From assembly GCA_963711375.1 (NCBI GenBank), contig CAVQDV010000004.1, positions 16,473 to 80,472 on the forward strand: a stretch of DNA of 64,000 nt, in the 5' to 3' direction. Shown here one piece after another: positions 44,091 to 53,951 of the stretch. The stretch's first letter is position 1, and each line of letters starts with the position of its first letter. Source of the DNA: CAVQDV01 sp963711375. Lineage in GTDB: Bacteria > Pseudomonadota > Gammaproteobacteria > Coxiellales > Coxiellaceae. The translations under genes and the position numbers were made by a program. The notes below the pieces were generated by a model. That model had not been told where the DNA came from and searched no databases. It saw only the letters and a list, made by a program, of their open reading frames with translations.

Positions 44091-45719
44091 ATGAGAGCAC
44101 TCTCAGCGAAAGAAAAACTAAAACTCCACGTGGGTAAAGCGGTTATTTATGGCACATTAGGACCAGAACTTTTTTCGGAGTTATTTAGAACAGTTGATGG
44201 AAATCGCGCGATACAACTTTTATCCCTGCAAATTTTTGCTGCAGAAGCGCCTGATTTAGCTGGCCAGGTGATGGCCGGAATCTTTTCGGGATTAGATTAT
44301 GCTAGTCACCTTGTACGTCTCAATCCCACTAGTGACGCTATGGATATTATGGAGCTTAACAGGATCGACTATAGCTCATACGAACAAGGATCAACATCAG
44401 CAGAAGAAATGCCCCGGACAGATTTAAATGAAGGCGGGGATGAACTGATTGAGAAAATTCAATTAAATCGCCCTTCTAGCTGCTTCCAAGCTTCTGTAAT
44501 AATCTCTAAAATATTTGCGGGAATCCTCACTGAAGACATTATTATTAATAATTCCTTGATGAACGCTATTGCTGTTTACCACATCGCCCTTTATTTTTAT
44601 TTAAAAGGACAAATAACCCAGGACGCAGCCAACCTGATGATTTACATTTTAGGCGGCGCGAATGTTGCTCTGGATATTACCTGCAATAATTTTTTGTCAT
44701 TGAAAGATGGAATTCATTCTGTAGATTTGTGGGTCGATTTTAAAAATTCTGCATTTTACGATGTTTTTAAACACAACAAGAAAGCTGGAATCATGGCGGC
44801 ATCAAAAGTATTCGTCAATCACAGCTTTAATGGGGCTGTTCACTATTTGATAACTAAGCAATTTTTTTGGGGCGTACTACCCTTTGCTTCAGTATGGGAA
44901 GTTTCCGATAGCACTTCTGAATACATCGCCTATGCCAGCGCCATCACTGCTTTTATTGCCTTCACCTTGTTAAAAACCAATAATGTTTTTGAAAATTTCC
45001 GCAGACCCTTTCTTATTTCACTAGACTACAAACCTGAGTATCGATACGACTATGAGCGAATATTGGATGAAGATCGCCAAAACATTTGGAAAAATTTAAA
45101 ACGAAGTGAAAAAATAAAAATGATGTTGCACCCGGCGACCCTTGGTTTAATTAGGGGATCTACCATTGGTTATATTACTTATACGCTTTTCCATTATTTT
45201 ATTGCAGGATCTTTTCCTGGAGTTCTTCCTGAGATTACTTCCTCTTTGGTTGCCCTGATCCCCTCAATCACCCTACTCGCTCATGCAATTATTACGGAGA
45301 AAGAGCATGCTCTAAATGTAAAATCTTTAGAAAATGCGGAATCAGGGGGGCAGGATAAATTTGGGCTTCGCACTCAACTTACCACTCTTTTATTGAACGT
45401 TGGTAGCCAAACGATTCGAGGGCTAATTGGAATGTTGGCCATCCACCAGATGTTGGGATCTACGATTGGGGATCGACTAGCGACAGTACTTGGCCTTGGC
45501 TTTGCCACCGAGGTAGCTTTGGGTGGGGGATTGTTTTTTCAAAAGAAAATACTTCCTCAGGTGGATAGCAAGATAGAAGATACTAAAGTCGTTCTTACTA
45601 AACTAGGAGGTTTAGTCTGCACTCGACGAAAACCAGGGTATGCAAAAATCCATGACGAGGCAGTCAATGAGGATCTATTTGAAGAAAAAGGATGCTGCCG
45701 AAAAGGTTGTGGATTCTAA
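44091..45719 (+). CDS. Multi-spanning membrane protein with Cys-rich tail
   Basis: The family is not recognised. Of 542 residues, at least six hydrophobic segments lie between about 150 and 490 (for example AVYHIALYFYLKG, LMIYILGGANVALDIT, YASAITAFIAFTLLKT, LGLIRGSTIGYITYTLFHYF, VGSQTIRGLIGMLAIHQML). The last nine residues are CCRKGCGF preceded by Gly, a Cys cluster that could be lipidated in a host cell, although it is not a CaaX box. AGGAAGG lies before the ATG. The 307-bp gap before it (43784-44090) shows no gene. It precedes the broken gene at 45857 on the same strand. Confidence 0.65.
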   Translation: MRALSAKEKLKLHVGKAVIYGTLGPELFSELFRTVDGNRAIQLLSLQIFAAEAPDLAGQVMAGIFSGLDYASHLVRLNPTSDAMDIMELNRIDYSSYEQGSTSAEEMPRTDLNEGGDELIEKIQLNRPSSCFQASVIISKIFAGILTEDIIINNSLMNAIAVYHIALYFYLKGQITQDAANLMIYILGGANVALDITCNNFLSLKDGIHSVDLWVDFKNSAFYDVFKHNKKAGIMAASKVFVNHSFNGAVHYLITKQFFWGVLPFASVWEVSDSTSEYIAYASAITAFIAFTLLKTNNVFENFRRPFLISLDYKPEYRYDYERILDEDRQNIWKNLKRSEKIKMMLHPATLGLIRGSTIGYITYTLFHYFIAGSFPGVLPEITSSLVALIPSITLLAHAIITEKEHALNVKSLENAESGGQDKFGLRTQLTTLLLNVGSQTIRGLIGMLAIHQMLGSTIGDRLATVLGLGFATEVALGGGLFFQKKILPQVDSKIEDTKVVLTKLGGLVCTRRKPGYAKIHDEAVNEDLFEEKGCCRKGCGF

Positions 45720-45856
45720 AATCTCCAATAACTCTCTCAGCAAAAATACGCTTGAACTTGTGAAAAAGAGGGAATAGACTCGCTTGAGAATCGCACAATA
45801 AGTGCTCAAACTAACCGACCAGTACACATAAGTCATATAAAAGGGAGCGTTCAAAA

Positions 45857-48800
45857 TTGAGACATTCACTGCCAGACCTTGCGCCACTTTCACTTGAAAT
45901 TTCCGTTTCGGAGGCCTTTTGCACAATCCACCCTAACTTTGTTCCCAAGGATGATATAAATGATGTGAGGTCTCCAATAGGTTCTGTTCGGTCAAATAAG
46001 CCACCAGAAATTGCCACTGTCTCAATTTTTTCCATTAATAGTCACGTGACAATGGCTAAGTACTATTCACTGGGTAAATTGCAAGCCTTTTTAAAAGGGC
46101 TGAAAATGTACAATCTTTGTTTTACTGATATTAGTGAGAAAGTAAAGTCCGGTGAAAAAGAAGGCTTCTTTTCTCTGAAACGCTACCTATCCATTTTGAA
46201 TGGATTGTCACAGAAAACGTATTGGGGCGCTGTGAATGTTGTCCATTCCAATGCGTCAGTAAATATCGATAAAATCAAAGAACAATGGTTTGAACTGGTG
46301 CGCCGTAGTTTACTAAGTACAGACAATATCCAAATGCTTTTTAATGCCCAAGCTTTACTCACTCTTCAACGCTTAGCAAAACAGGCCATTTCTCAACTAA
46401 AGTGGCGTATGCTGGGAGGAACTCAAGAATTAAAGCAAATTTGTGAGCAATTTATTCAAGCCCTTGAGCCATATGCTAGTGCTGAAAAACAAGTAAAAGA
46501 AAAACTAAAACTCTCTCAGGATGCTTTGGCTCGCCTCACTATATCAATTGAATCTAAAGATACTCGCCATGACGACGTCTGCTATCATGTAGCACATAAA
46601 ATAAATGCCGCCGTTCCACTAACAAGTTTTTTCTCGGATAAAGATGCTGAAGCATCCACTGGCGATGAAACGATTAACCGCCCAATTCATAAAATGAATA
46701 ATGAAGAAAAGAAAAGAGTGGCTAAGGAGTTTTTATCAAAACCTCATTATAACGGAATGACACCAAAATCATTTTCTAACCTAATTAATATTGTTGAAAC
46801 CTATGGAGAAAATGCTGAAAAATCGACTCTTTATCAATTCAAAATCTTTGATGAAGATTATGGTAATCTGAAAACTATTAACCGAGATCTAGGTCAAAAT
46901 CGTCTTGTGATACCAAAAGACCTTGGAGCTTTTATCCCAAAATTCAGTTTTTTACCCAGCCTATTTAAGGATATTGCGTCCCGTTTTGCGTTCTTTAAAG
47001 ATAAGCATTGGCTTATCCATATCATGAAAGAAGGAATCCAAAAATATTTGGCCCCTTCTCATGAGGATCTTATGAATGCGGATTCTTTTCAACGGATTCT
47101 TGTATTGGAAAAATTTATAAAAGAGGAGATCGACGAAATCCAATCTCGCATGACCTCTCTTAAAAGTTGGCACCAAAAATCTCGCAAATTACTTACTGAG
47201 TGGAAAGGAATGGTATCTACTGTTCACAGCGATTTAGTCGCCTTTAAAAAGCCTTATGAGGAGTCCCCTGCACAAGAGGCAATCATTGTACAGTCAGAGC
47301 AGAATTTTGAAAACATCCTACCCAATAACTCCAAAAACACCCCAATTTTCTCCAAAAAAGAAAAAAGGAAACCCACTGAGATTTCATTTTCAGTTGTGGA
47401 AAAGCGCATATTAAATGCTTGTACTCAAATATATCAGGCGACTTCTTGTGATTCACTCGACGTGACCTTGTTTGATGACGTTTTAAATACCTTTTACCAG
47501 GCGTATTTCTTAGAAGAAGATGAAACTCCTGCTTCTTCATTTCATAGGGCTTGCCGAAAAGAAGCGAATGAGATGTTTAAATACATTGCGATCCATTTTG
47601 AAAACTCTTCTAAAAAGGATCTCACCGCTCTAGGTGATCTGGATTTACAAAACATTTTCTCTCAACTAGACCTATTCGCCAAGGTGGTGAAAGTCATTAG
47701 GAAGCATCCACGAAAGTCATTCTCCGAAGCGCAATATCGTCGGTTTGAAACTATTGGTGAACAGGCATTTATGAACCAACTCATTTCCATCTGTAAGAGT
47801 GTTGAATCGCTGACAAAGGATCACCAATTTAGAATGGATGCTATTCTTCCTCACCAAAGACTATTAGAGGCAATAAAAAAATATGCACAATCTTACGAAA
47901 TTCACGCCCCAATAGTGCAAGATTGTGAATTTCTGTTGGAGAAGAAATTGTCTGATTGCAATCGTAATATAATTGAGGCTCGTTTTTCTTCCGTTCGCGA
48001 AATGATTGAAGAAAGAAAAGCTTTACTACATGAAAAAATTTCTAATTTGCAGCCTGGAACTTTGTACTCACCGCGAACTTGTCGAGCTCAATCGCTTATT
48101 ACAAATCCTTCCAACATTAATAATGAGACTCAAGAATGCGTTCTGTAATCTTAGAAGATTTTCAAAATGCTTTATTGGAAAGCGTAGATGATTTTTTAAA
48201 AAAAACTTTGCAGCAAAAATCTTTGAATAATATCTACGAGCTTGGGAAACAATTTTCTAAAGCTATTCAGACCTTAAAATCAGTCATTCGGGCAGCAGAT
48301 GATCCAATTTCACTTCACATTAATACAATGGGTTTTCTTACCTACAAGCTTGGGGGTCTTTCCGGATTGCTTCCTTGGTGTAATGAATATAAGTTGAAAT
48401 CCAGCATAAATGCAATACTTAATGAGGAAAACTATTCAATTTTTCCTTAGCAAAGGCTTGTTTGTTGGAAAAAGATAAAATCATCTCAGCAAAACAACAA
48501 GAAATTGAAGAATTAAAAAAACAATTATCTAGCGAGCCTTTAAAAGAAAAAGAAGATGCTTTCCAAACTGAAAAATTAGTGGAAACTGTAAAAAATGAGT
48601 CTAGAAGTGATAAGCAAAATTATGCTGAAGCCCTTCGCGAAAAAGAATTTTTGAAAATTATATCCAAAAATTCAGAACTTGAAGAGAACTTGCAAAAGTT
48701 GATCGCTTGTGTTACTCAGATTACCGAAGAAAAACTTGGTCTTGAAAACAAATACCATGCAGCAATGGAGCAAATTTTGGCTCAAAATAAACGGATCGAT

Positions 48801-48920
48801 GCCTTAGAGCTACGTGAAGGTAGGCAGCCAATAATTCAAAATCAAGTTCCTGAAAAAATAAAGATAGCCAAGCCAGCAGAACGCTTAACCCGTGGCGTAT
48901 TTGGGATGGGATCGGATTAA
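45857..48920 (+). pseudogene. Large helical/coiled-coil protein gene broken by frameshifts
   Basis: AAGGGAG lies 9 nt before a TTG start at 45857. The first frame gives 763 residues of mostly helical sequence ending ECVL. Near 48040 coding quality moves to a second frame (HRELVELNRLLQILPTLIMR). Near 48135 it moves to a third (VILEDFQNALLESVDDFLKK, 104 residues). Near 48435 it moves again to a coiled coil (FSLAKACLLEKDKIISAKQQ and on, to 48920). Each junction reads naturally if one or two bases are added or removed. This suggests one ancestral protein of about 1000 residues that is now disrupted, or several assembly errors. Function unknown; the coiled-coil end and neighbours suggest an effector-like protein. 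Confidence 0.6.
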
Positions 48921-49407
48921 TAAAGAAATATGAATATTTTAAAAACTAAATCCTGGCGCTGATGTCACACATTAGCAAAGAATGCAGCGATATCCTGTGA
49001 AAGTTACTTTGTCCTAAGAGGCTTAAACAGATATAGGGAAACGCCTAAAATCATGAGGATAAATTATATTAAAATTTCTCGAATCTAGCAAAATTGGCAT
49101 ATCCCACTATACTTAAAAAGAGCCCACTAAAATAAAGGGGGTAAATTTTGCAAACATTTTTGTAAAACACTCTTCTCGGTGATATTTCAAAATGTATTTG
49201 GTGTGCTAGGTGGGCGGGGATATATAGCTTGTGGGGCAAGAGCCCCCAACCTGTGAAGGTGGTTATGAAGTGTTTTCAGGTGCACTTTCATGTAAGAAAA
49301 GAACACATTGGGGTTACCATGAACTTATATGAATTCGAGACTGAAAACATCGCTCCCCTCAGTTTTCTAGGCTAAAAAGACACTTGCATGCATAATGAAC
49401 AAAAAAC
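48921..49407. other. 487-bp gap without a gene
   Basis: AT-rich, with a GGGGC-AAGA-GCCCC hairpin at 49233-49246 that has no T-run. Convergent genes flank it. I see no coding frame, RNA gene or repeat that I can support. Confidence 0.4.
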
Positions 49408-50217
49408 TTAGCCATTTTTTTCTTCATTGGGGGCCCGTATTGTCCTAAGTTTTTGCTTGATGTCTTCAAACCATTCTTCGCGAAGAATACTGTAATAAAC
49501 GGAATCTCGTCGATACCCATCAGGCAATAACATGCTGGATCGAAGAACGCCTTCTTTTTTTGCGCCCAATTTTTCAATGGCTTTTTGAGATCGAATATTC
49601 CGGACATCCGTTTTTAGCTGTACCCGGTTAAATTCAAGGGTTTCAAAAACGTGCTGTAACAGCAGATATTTGCATTCAGAATTAATGCTGGCATTCCAAT
49701 AGTTGGGATTTAGCCATGTACTACCAATTTCTAGAGAACGATTTTTTTTATCAATTTCAAGATATCTCGTGCTACCAATTATTGTGTTCGATGAGGAAAA
49801 AATAGTAAAAGGAATTTGATTATTTTTATTTAAGCCATCTCTCATCCAGGTTAAAACATCACCTTTAGATTGAAAGGGTTTCCATGGCAACCACGTCCAA
49901 ATTTCTTTCGGTTGAGCGGCCTTAAATAATCCATCGGCATGCGTAAGACTCATGGGCACTATTGAAATATTTTCTCCCCGAAAGATCTCTGGAATTGGGA
50001 TAATGCGAACAGAAGACCGATTACTATCTCTGAAAGCATTGATCCAAGAAAATACAGAGTCATACCCATTTTTCAGAGCCTCTTCGATCGTCTCACCATC
50101 CGACATGCAGCCAGGTAAATCTGGAAATTCAATTAAATATCCACTGCCCTCTTCTTTTGATAAGGGACGAATGGTAAAAGGATAATCAAATATTTTTTCT
50201 TTTTCGATTTTCTTCAT
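49408..50217 (-). CDS. HicB-like domain fused to a GNAT acetyltransferase
   Basis: Residues about 10-70 match the HicB antitoxin fold (FTIRPLSKEEGSGYLIEFPD, LPGCMSDGETIEEALKNGYD). From about residue 83 the protein is a RimJ/RimL-type GNAT: FRGENISIVPMSLTHADGLF, GSTRYLEIDKKNRSLEIGST, NAECKYLLLQHVFE-like helix (residues SECKYLLLQHVFETLEFNRV), and QKAIEKLGAKKEGVLR, which binds acetyl-CoA. No stop, RBS or start codon with a good site separates the halves. HicB normally neutralises the HicA RNase, which is absent here. The fusion could be a self-contained toxin/antitoxin-like unit or the scar of a deletion. The RBS is weak (GAGA). Confidence 0.8.
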   Translation of the reverse strand: MKKIEKEKIFDYPFTIRPLSKEEGSGYLIEFPDLPGCMSDGETIEEALKNGYDSVFSWINAFRDSNRSSVRIIPIPEIFRGENISIVPMSLTHADGLFKAAQPKEIWTWLPWKPFQSKGDVLTWMRDGLNKNNQIPFTIFSSSNTIIGSTRYLEIDKKNRSLEIGSTWLNPNYWNASINSECKYLLLQHVFETLEFNRVQLKTDVRNIRSQKAIEKLGAKKEGVLRSSMLLPDGYRRDSVYYSILREEWFEDIKQKLRTIRAPNEEKNG

Positions 50218-50318
50218 ATTTGTCTCAAAATTTCGTTATTCTTTTTTCGAACAATTTAATCGGTTTGTCACACAGGCGTCTGTTTCATATTTTTGAAAGA
50301 TTTGTATATCACCATAAT

Positions 50319-50741
50319 TTAATGTCCAGAGGCTCGACGCGATTTAAGTGCGGTACCGCTCTTTGTTTTTGATTTGCTCGGCTCAGCATTCATCGGGATA
50401 ACCGCGACAACAGATTCCCACGGAACACTGATACCGCCATCTTTAGCTTTAGTGACCAGCCCAATCAGTTCCATCATTTTTGTATCGTGGTGAACATTTT
50501 TATAATCTCGCTTAAGTAAGCCAGCGAGTTTACGAATACTAATTTTCTTTTCATGACGCACCATTCGTAACAATTCAAGTCTCTTTGGCGTTAAGGTTTT
50601 CAATAAAGTTTCAGCACTTTCAAAATAAAGGCGATCATCAGACACCTCCTTATCTCCGGTTTCAAGATCATGCCAAGCCTCAATGAATTCCTGCGCCGCC
50701 TGCTCTTTCGACCCCACTTTAGCTTTAATAACTCGTTTCAT
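50319..50741 (-). CDS. HTH regulator partner of the DUF6516 gene (antitoxin-like)
   Basis: The 140 residues contain a winged-helix pattern, LTPKRLELLRMVRHEKKISI, then RKLAGLLKRDYKNVHHDTKM and ELIGLVTKAKDGGISVPWE, as in HVO_A0114-type DNA-binding proteins. GGAGG lies 6 nt before the ATG, and the gene overlaps the end of the DUF6516 gene by 4 bp. This two-gene layout recurs in many genomes and is regarded as a toxin-antitoxin-like pair. The C-terminus is a basic Ser/Lys tail. Likely represses the shared promoter. Confidence 0.78.
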   Translation of the reverse strand: MKRVIKAKVGSKEQAAQEFIEAWHDLETGDKEVSDDRLYFESAETLLKTLTPKRLELLRMVRHEKKISIRKLAGLLKRDYKNVHHDTKMMELIGLVTKAKDGGISVPWESVVAVIPMNAEPSKSKTKSGTALKSRRASGH

Positions 50742-51034
50742 TTCTTGCCTCCACTATGTGTTGCCTTAATATCATCTAGAAAATCTTCAATTAACCTTTT
50801 GACACTGGTAAATTCATATCGATACTCATCCTCTCCAAGATGCTTATGATCACTTTTCCCTAGCTCATTATCGTATCTGACTAAACATTCCCCTTTTGCA
50901 TTGCCATGGTACAGCCGATATTTTAAACCATGCGCCCTCTCGGCATCCTTTTTAGGCAATTGCCATATCACCATCTCTGTGATGGATCCATCATCATCTA
51001 AGATTTTTCGATAGAATAGTTTCCTTGCCTTCAT
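50738..51034 (-). CDS. DUF6516 family protein (toxin-like)
   Basis: I start it at the ATG at 51034 (MKARKLFYRKILDDDGSITE), because a TTG at 51061 lies inside the promoter. The 98 residues include MVIWQLPKKDAERAHGLKYR, LVRYDNELGKSDHKHLGEDE and YEFTSVKRLIEDFLDDI, the DUF6516 pattern of a YDNE-GKxDHxH motif. The activity is unknown to me; the pairing with a downstream DNA-binding gene suggests a toxin. Like the other toxins here it starts 7 nt after a -10 box, so it is predicted to be leaderless. Confidence 0.75.
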   Translation of the reverse strand: MKARKLFYRKILDDDGSITEMVIWQLPKKDAERAHGLKYRLYHGNAKGECLVRYDNELGKSDHKHLGEDEYRYEFTSVKRLIEDFLDDIKATHSGGKK

Positions 51035-51041
51035 ATGGTTA

Positions 51042-51069
51042 ATTATACCATATGGTATCAAAATATCAA
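51042..51069 (-). promoter_or_regulatory. Promoter and operator of the DUF6516/HTH operon
   Basis: On the minus strand TTGATA (51064-51069), 16 bp, TATAAT (51042-51047). A 14-bp perfect palindrome ATACCATATGGTAT (51045-51058) lies between and over the -10 box, a likely operator. The other part of the 51062-51372 gap shows no gene. Confidence 0.7.
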
Positions 51070-51372
51070 ATTCTCACTTCAGCAAGACATCAGAAACTGG
51101 TTCACACTCCCGATTCTAAATGGGGCATTTGACCAAGCCTAGCGCATGAATCCGTAAACAAAATTTCCCAGCAGTTAGTTGTTGGGCAAACTAGGCAAAA
51201 CCCGAGACCGACTCAAATGCCATACTAAATCCTAGAAGCATCACCTGAGAAATAGATACTCTGACAAACTCGAAGGAGATGTTCTCTTGCCTTAGGATTC
51301 AGGCACAATTTCTGGTTGCTACAATAACGCTACTCTTGCTATTCTTAAGCATCAAAACCTAATGGACACCTC

Positions 51373-52105
51373 ATGATTGAAGGCAGCGAGATCACCAGTG
51401 AAGACGCCCAGATAACACTAGCAGAAGCCCCTAAAGGCCATGAATGGGAGGCGCCCATAGCCCTGACCGAGGAGCAAATCTCGCAACTCCCCTACCCTGC
51501 TGACGCCTTCCCGTCGATCATTCGAAACGCTGTCAATACCTATCAAAAATACGGTCAGCAACCCTTATCCTTAGTCTCCTGTAGCGCACTAGCCAATGTG
51601 TCATTGGCCTGCCAAAGCATGGCCAATGTCGCGCGTGATGCTTTACTTGTTAGCCCTATTTCTTTATTTTTTATTGTCATCGCGAATTCCGGTGAACGAA
51701 AAACAGCGGCGGATTATGCATTCAGTAAAGCCACCCGTGAATGGCAACAAAAAACGCGAGAAAGAATCGAACCACAAATTAAAGTTGCACAAGCGATGCA
51801 CCAAGCTTGGAAAACAACAAAAGACGGCCTATTTTCAAAAATTCGACGCTCTGCCACCGTTTCCGAAGCTGAAGCACTCAGTGAAATTCTCATCGATTTA
51901 ACTCAAAATGAGCCCCATATCCCGCTACTTCCGATTTTATTTTTTGAAGACGCTACCCAGGAAGCCCTCGCCTCTCACCTAGCACAGGGTTGGCCAAGCG
52001 CTTCTTTATGGAGCGATGAAGGCGGTATTGTGGTCGGCAGCCACAGCATGCAAAATAGCGCGACAAAATTTATTGCCCTACTTAATCGTCTGTGGGATGG
52101 GAAAC
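51373..52105 (+). pseudogene. DUF3987 protein, 5' part, interrupted by an IS607-type element
   Basis: About 244 residues of a DUF3987 protein, a helicase/primase-associated family common on mobile elements and plasmids. They include YPADAFPSIIRNAVNTYQKY, a degenerate P-loop-like IANSGERKTAAD near residue 108, and SASLWSDEGGIVVGSHSMQN. The frame ends at LNRLWDGKPF, followed by IS sequence. The missing continuation is found at 54003 onward. Joined, the two parts restore an uninterrupted frame of about 500 residues. Nothing suggests that the halves work separately. Confidence 0.85.
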
Positions 52106-52260
52106 CGTTCTTCTAAACCTATTCAAACCTACCCATAGGTAGCTTTGATGTTAGATTCCTGCTTCATCGAGGATGGTTTCACCTTGATTTTACAATCAAG
52201 GCCAGAGCCTTCCTCTCCGCGGGCTTTCACGGTGGAACTCACCGCATAATTTTTTAAATT
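52106..52260 (-). ncRNA. Predicted omega-RNA (reRNA) of TnpB
   Basis: In IS200/605 and IS607 elements the 3' end of tnpB and the following element end form the guide RNA of TnpB. This stretch covers the tnpB 3' end, with a CCTTGATT-GTAA-AATCAAGG hairpin, and runs to the element boundary. The guide would then be the flanking DUF3987 sequence below 52105 on the minus strand. Placement is from family knowledge; boundaries are not resolved. Confidence 0.35.
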
Positions 52261-53334
52261 GATCGCTGCATTCACATCACGATCTAAAGTAGTATGACAA
52301 TCGTCACACGTCAATTCTCGATCAGACAAGCGCAATTTTTCATTTTTATAACCGCAGTAAGAACAGAGTTTACTGCTAGGATAAAAGCGATCGGCTACTA
52401 CCACCACAGCCCCTCGCCATTCCGCTTTGTATTCCAACTGTCGACGAAATTCAAAAAATCCCATGTCTGCAATCGAACGAGATAAGCAGTGATTTTTCAT
52501 CATGCCTTTTACATTTAAATTCTCTATGCCAATCGTATGAAATCGTCTTGTTAAATCCGTGCTTAAATGATGCAAGGCATTTTGTCGAATATTGTTAATT
52601 CTCGCATGAAGTTTGGCTAATGCCATTTTCGCTTTTTTACGATTATTCGACCCTTTTTCCTTTCGACTTAAGCGACGGGACAAACGTTTTAATCGCTTGA
52701 GCAAATGCTTTAGTGGTCTTGGGCCTGGAACGGCAGGCTCCCCCGTTGAAAGCGTTGCCAGCGCAGAGATTCCTAAATCCACACCCACGGCCCCTTGATT
52801 TTCGGCTTTGCTTAGGTGTGAATTATCCTCGGTTTCCACGCTGATACTGGCAAACCATCGATCAGCACGACGAGAAATCGTCGCCGATAGTATTTTTCCA
52901 GTAAATCTTAACGTTTCACGCATGCGCACCCAGCCTAATTTCGGAATGCGAATGCGTGAACCGTTCACCGCAAATTGATCGTTCGTTAAACTAAAGCGAT
53001 CGTCCCGACCTTTTTTTCTAAACGTTGGATAATCGGCTCTTTTTTGGAAAAAATTTTTAAAGGCAAGACCTAATTGAATAATCGCCATCTGCGGCGCATT
53101 TTTGCTTACTTCTGACATCCATGGAAAATCCCTAGATTTAATTGCGTTTAATTGTCTTCTTAGTGAAAATTGGGAAGGTATAGCTTTCGTGGGATCGAGT
53201 TTGTGCGCCTCGTATTGTTTACTCCATTCGTTTAATGCCCAATTATAGGCAAATCGTGCAACGCCAGCCGCGCGAGAAAAATAAGTCGCTTGCTTATTAT
53301 TTGGATTTAACGCTATTTTATGGGAAATTAGCAT
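52129..53334 (-). CDS. tnpB: TnpB RNA-guided nuclease of the IS607-type element
   Basis: The 401 residues have all parts of an active TnpB: N-terminal HTH_OrfB region (FSRAAGVARFAYNWALNEWS), RuvC-like nuclease with Asp in GAVGVDLGISALA, Glu in IGIENLNVKGM, Asp in TTLDRDVNAAINL, and the zinc ribbon CSYCGY...CDDC between. Length and motifs are full, unlike many decayed copies. TnpB cuts DNA at sites matching its omega-RNA guide, which restores the element after loss. It overlaps tnpA by 7 bp on the same strand. Confidence 0.93.
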   Translation of the reverse strand: MLISHKIALNPNNKQATYFSRAAGVARFAYNWALNEWSKQYEAHKLDPTKAIPSQFSLRRQLNAIKSRDFPWMSEVSKNAPQMAIIQLGLAFKNFFQKRADYPTFRKKGRDDRFSLTNDQFAVNGSRIRIPKLGWVRMRETLRFTGKILSATISRRADRWFASISVETEDNSHLSKAENQGAVGVDLGISALATLSTGEPAVPGPRPLKHLLKRLKRLSRRLSRKEKGSNNRKKAKMALAKLHARINNIRQNALHHLSTDLTRRFHTIGIENLNVKGMMKNHCLSRSIADMGFFEFRRQLEYKAEWRGAVVVVADRFYPSSKLCSYCGYKNEKLRLSDRELTCDDCHTTLDRDVNAAINLKNYAVSSTVKARGEEGSGLDCKIKVKPSSMKQESNIKATYG

Positions 53335-53951
53335 CCTGAATCTTCCACGGCTTTTTTGACTCCTTCAATTAATTTTTGATTTTTTCGAGAACGACTGCCA
53401 TACAATCTTGCACTAAAAACGGTGATAATTTCAAGTACGTCTTTTGCTAAATCTTCTTCAAATGTGCTGTCTTCACCTTCGTTTAAAATAATGACTTCGA
53501 CTTTTTTGGCTTGGCAAATAGCAAACACTAATTCTGCGCCAAAACGCAAAAGACGATCTTTATGTGTTAACACAAGACGCCCAATTTTATTTTCAATAAT
53601 TTCATTTAATAAACGCTTCAATCCTTTTTTGTAATAGTTCATTCCAGACCCAAGGTCGGATAATATTTCAAAAGTCCAACCTTGTTTTGCGCAGTACATT
53701 TCCAGCACTTTTTTTTGTCTTTCTAAATCTTTTTTTTGATCAAAGCTGGATACTCGCGCATAAGCTATTGTGCGACGTGTATCTTTTGCTGAATGAAATC
53801 GTTCTGGTTGAAGTTCCTGGGGATTGTAACGTCTATGCCCATTTTTGGTATGAATGGGCGTAATTTTCCCTTCCTGCTCCCATCGACGCAGAGTGCTAAT
53901 CGAAACACCTAGTAATTTCGCGGCTTGGCCTATTGCTATTAATCTATCTAT
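53328..53951 (-). CDS. tnpA: IS607-family serine transposase with a non-standard start codon
   Basis: About 207 residues. The N-terminal MerR-like HTH reads DRLIAIGQAAKLLGVSISTL RRWEQEGK in order, followed by RRYNPQEL. The serine-recombinase domain follows with the nucleophile in IAYARVSSFDQKKDLERQ, then DLGSGMNYYKKGLKRLL and RLVLTHKDRLLRFG. The expected first codon is ATA (53949-53951), where relatives have ATG. An upstream TGA closes the frame 6 codons earlier without any ATG, GTG or TTG between. So either ATA is used poorly or the transposase is inactive; an internal GTG at 53708 would remove the HTH and the catalytic Ser. Confidence 0.85.
   Translation of the reverse strand: MDRLIAIGQAAKLLGVSISTLRRWEQEGKITPIHTKNGHRRYNPQELQPERFHSAKDTRRTIAYARVSSFDQKKDLERQKKVLEMYCAKQGWTFEILSDLGSGMNYYKKGLKRLLNEIIENKIGRLVLTHKDRLLRFGAELVFAICQAKKVEVIILNEGEDSTFEEDLAKDVLEIITVFSARLYGSRSRKNQKLIEGVKKAVEDSGC

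Noticed and set aside
48140..48148. ECVL end of the 763-residue frame as a CaaX box
   Set aside because: The Cys is third from the end, not fourth, and the frame end is itself the result of a frame change. The CGF end at 45719 fails for the same reason.
53328..53708. Short 126-residue recombinase starting at 53708
   Set aside because: The frame continues upstream through the catalytic serine and the HTH to 53951; a start at 53708 would remove both.
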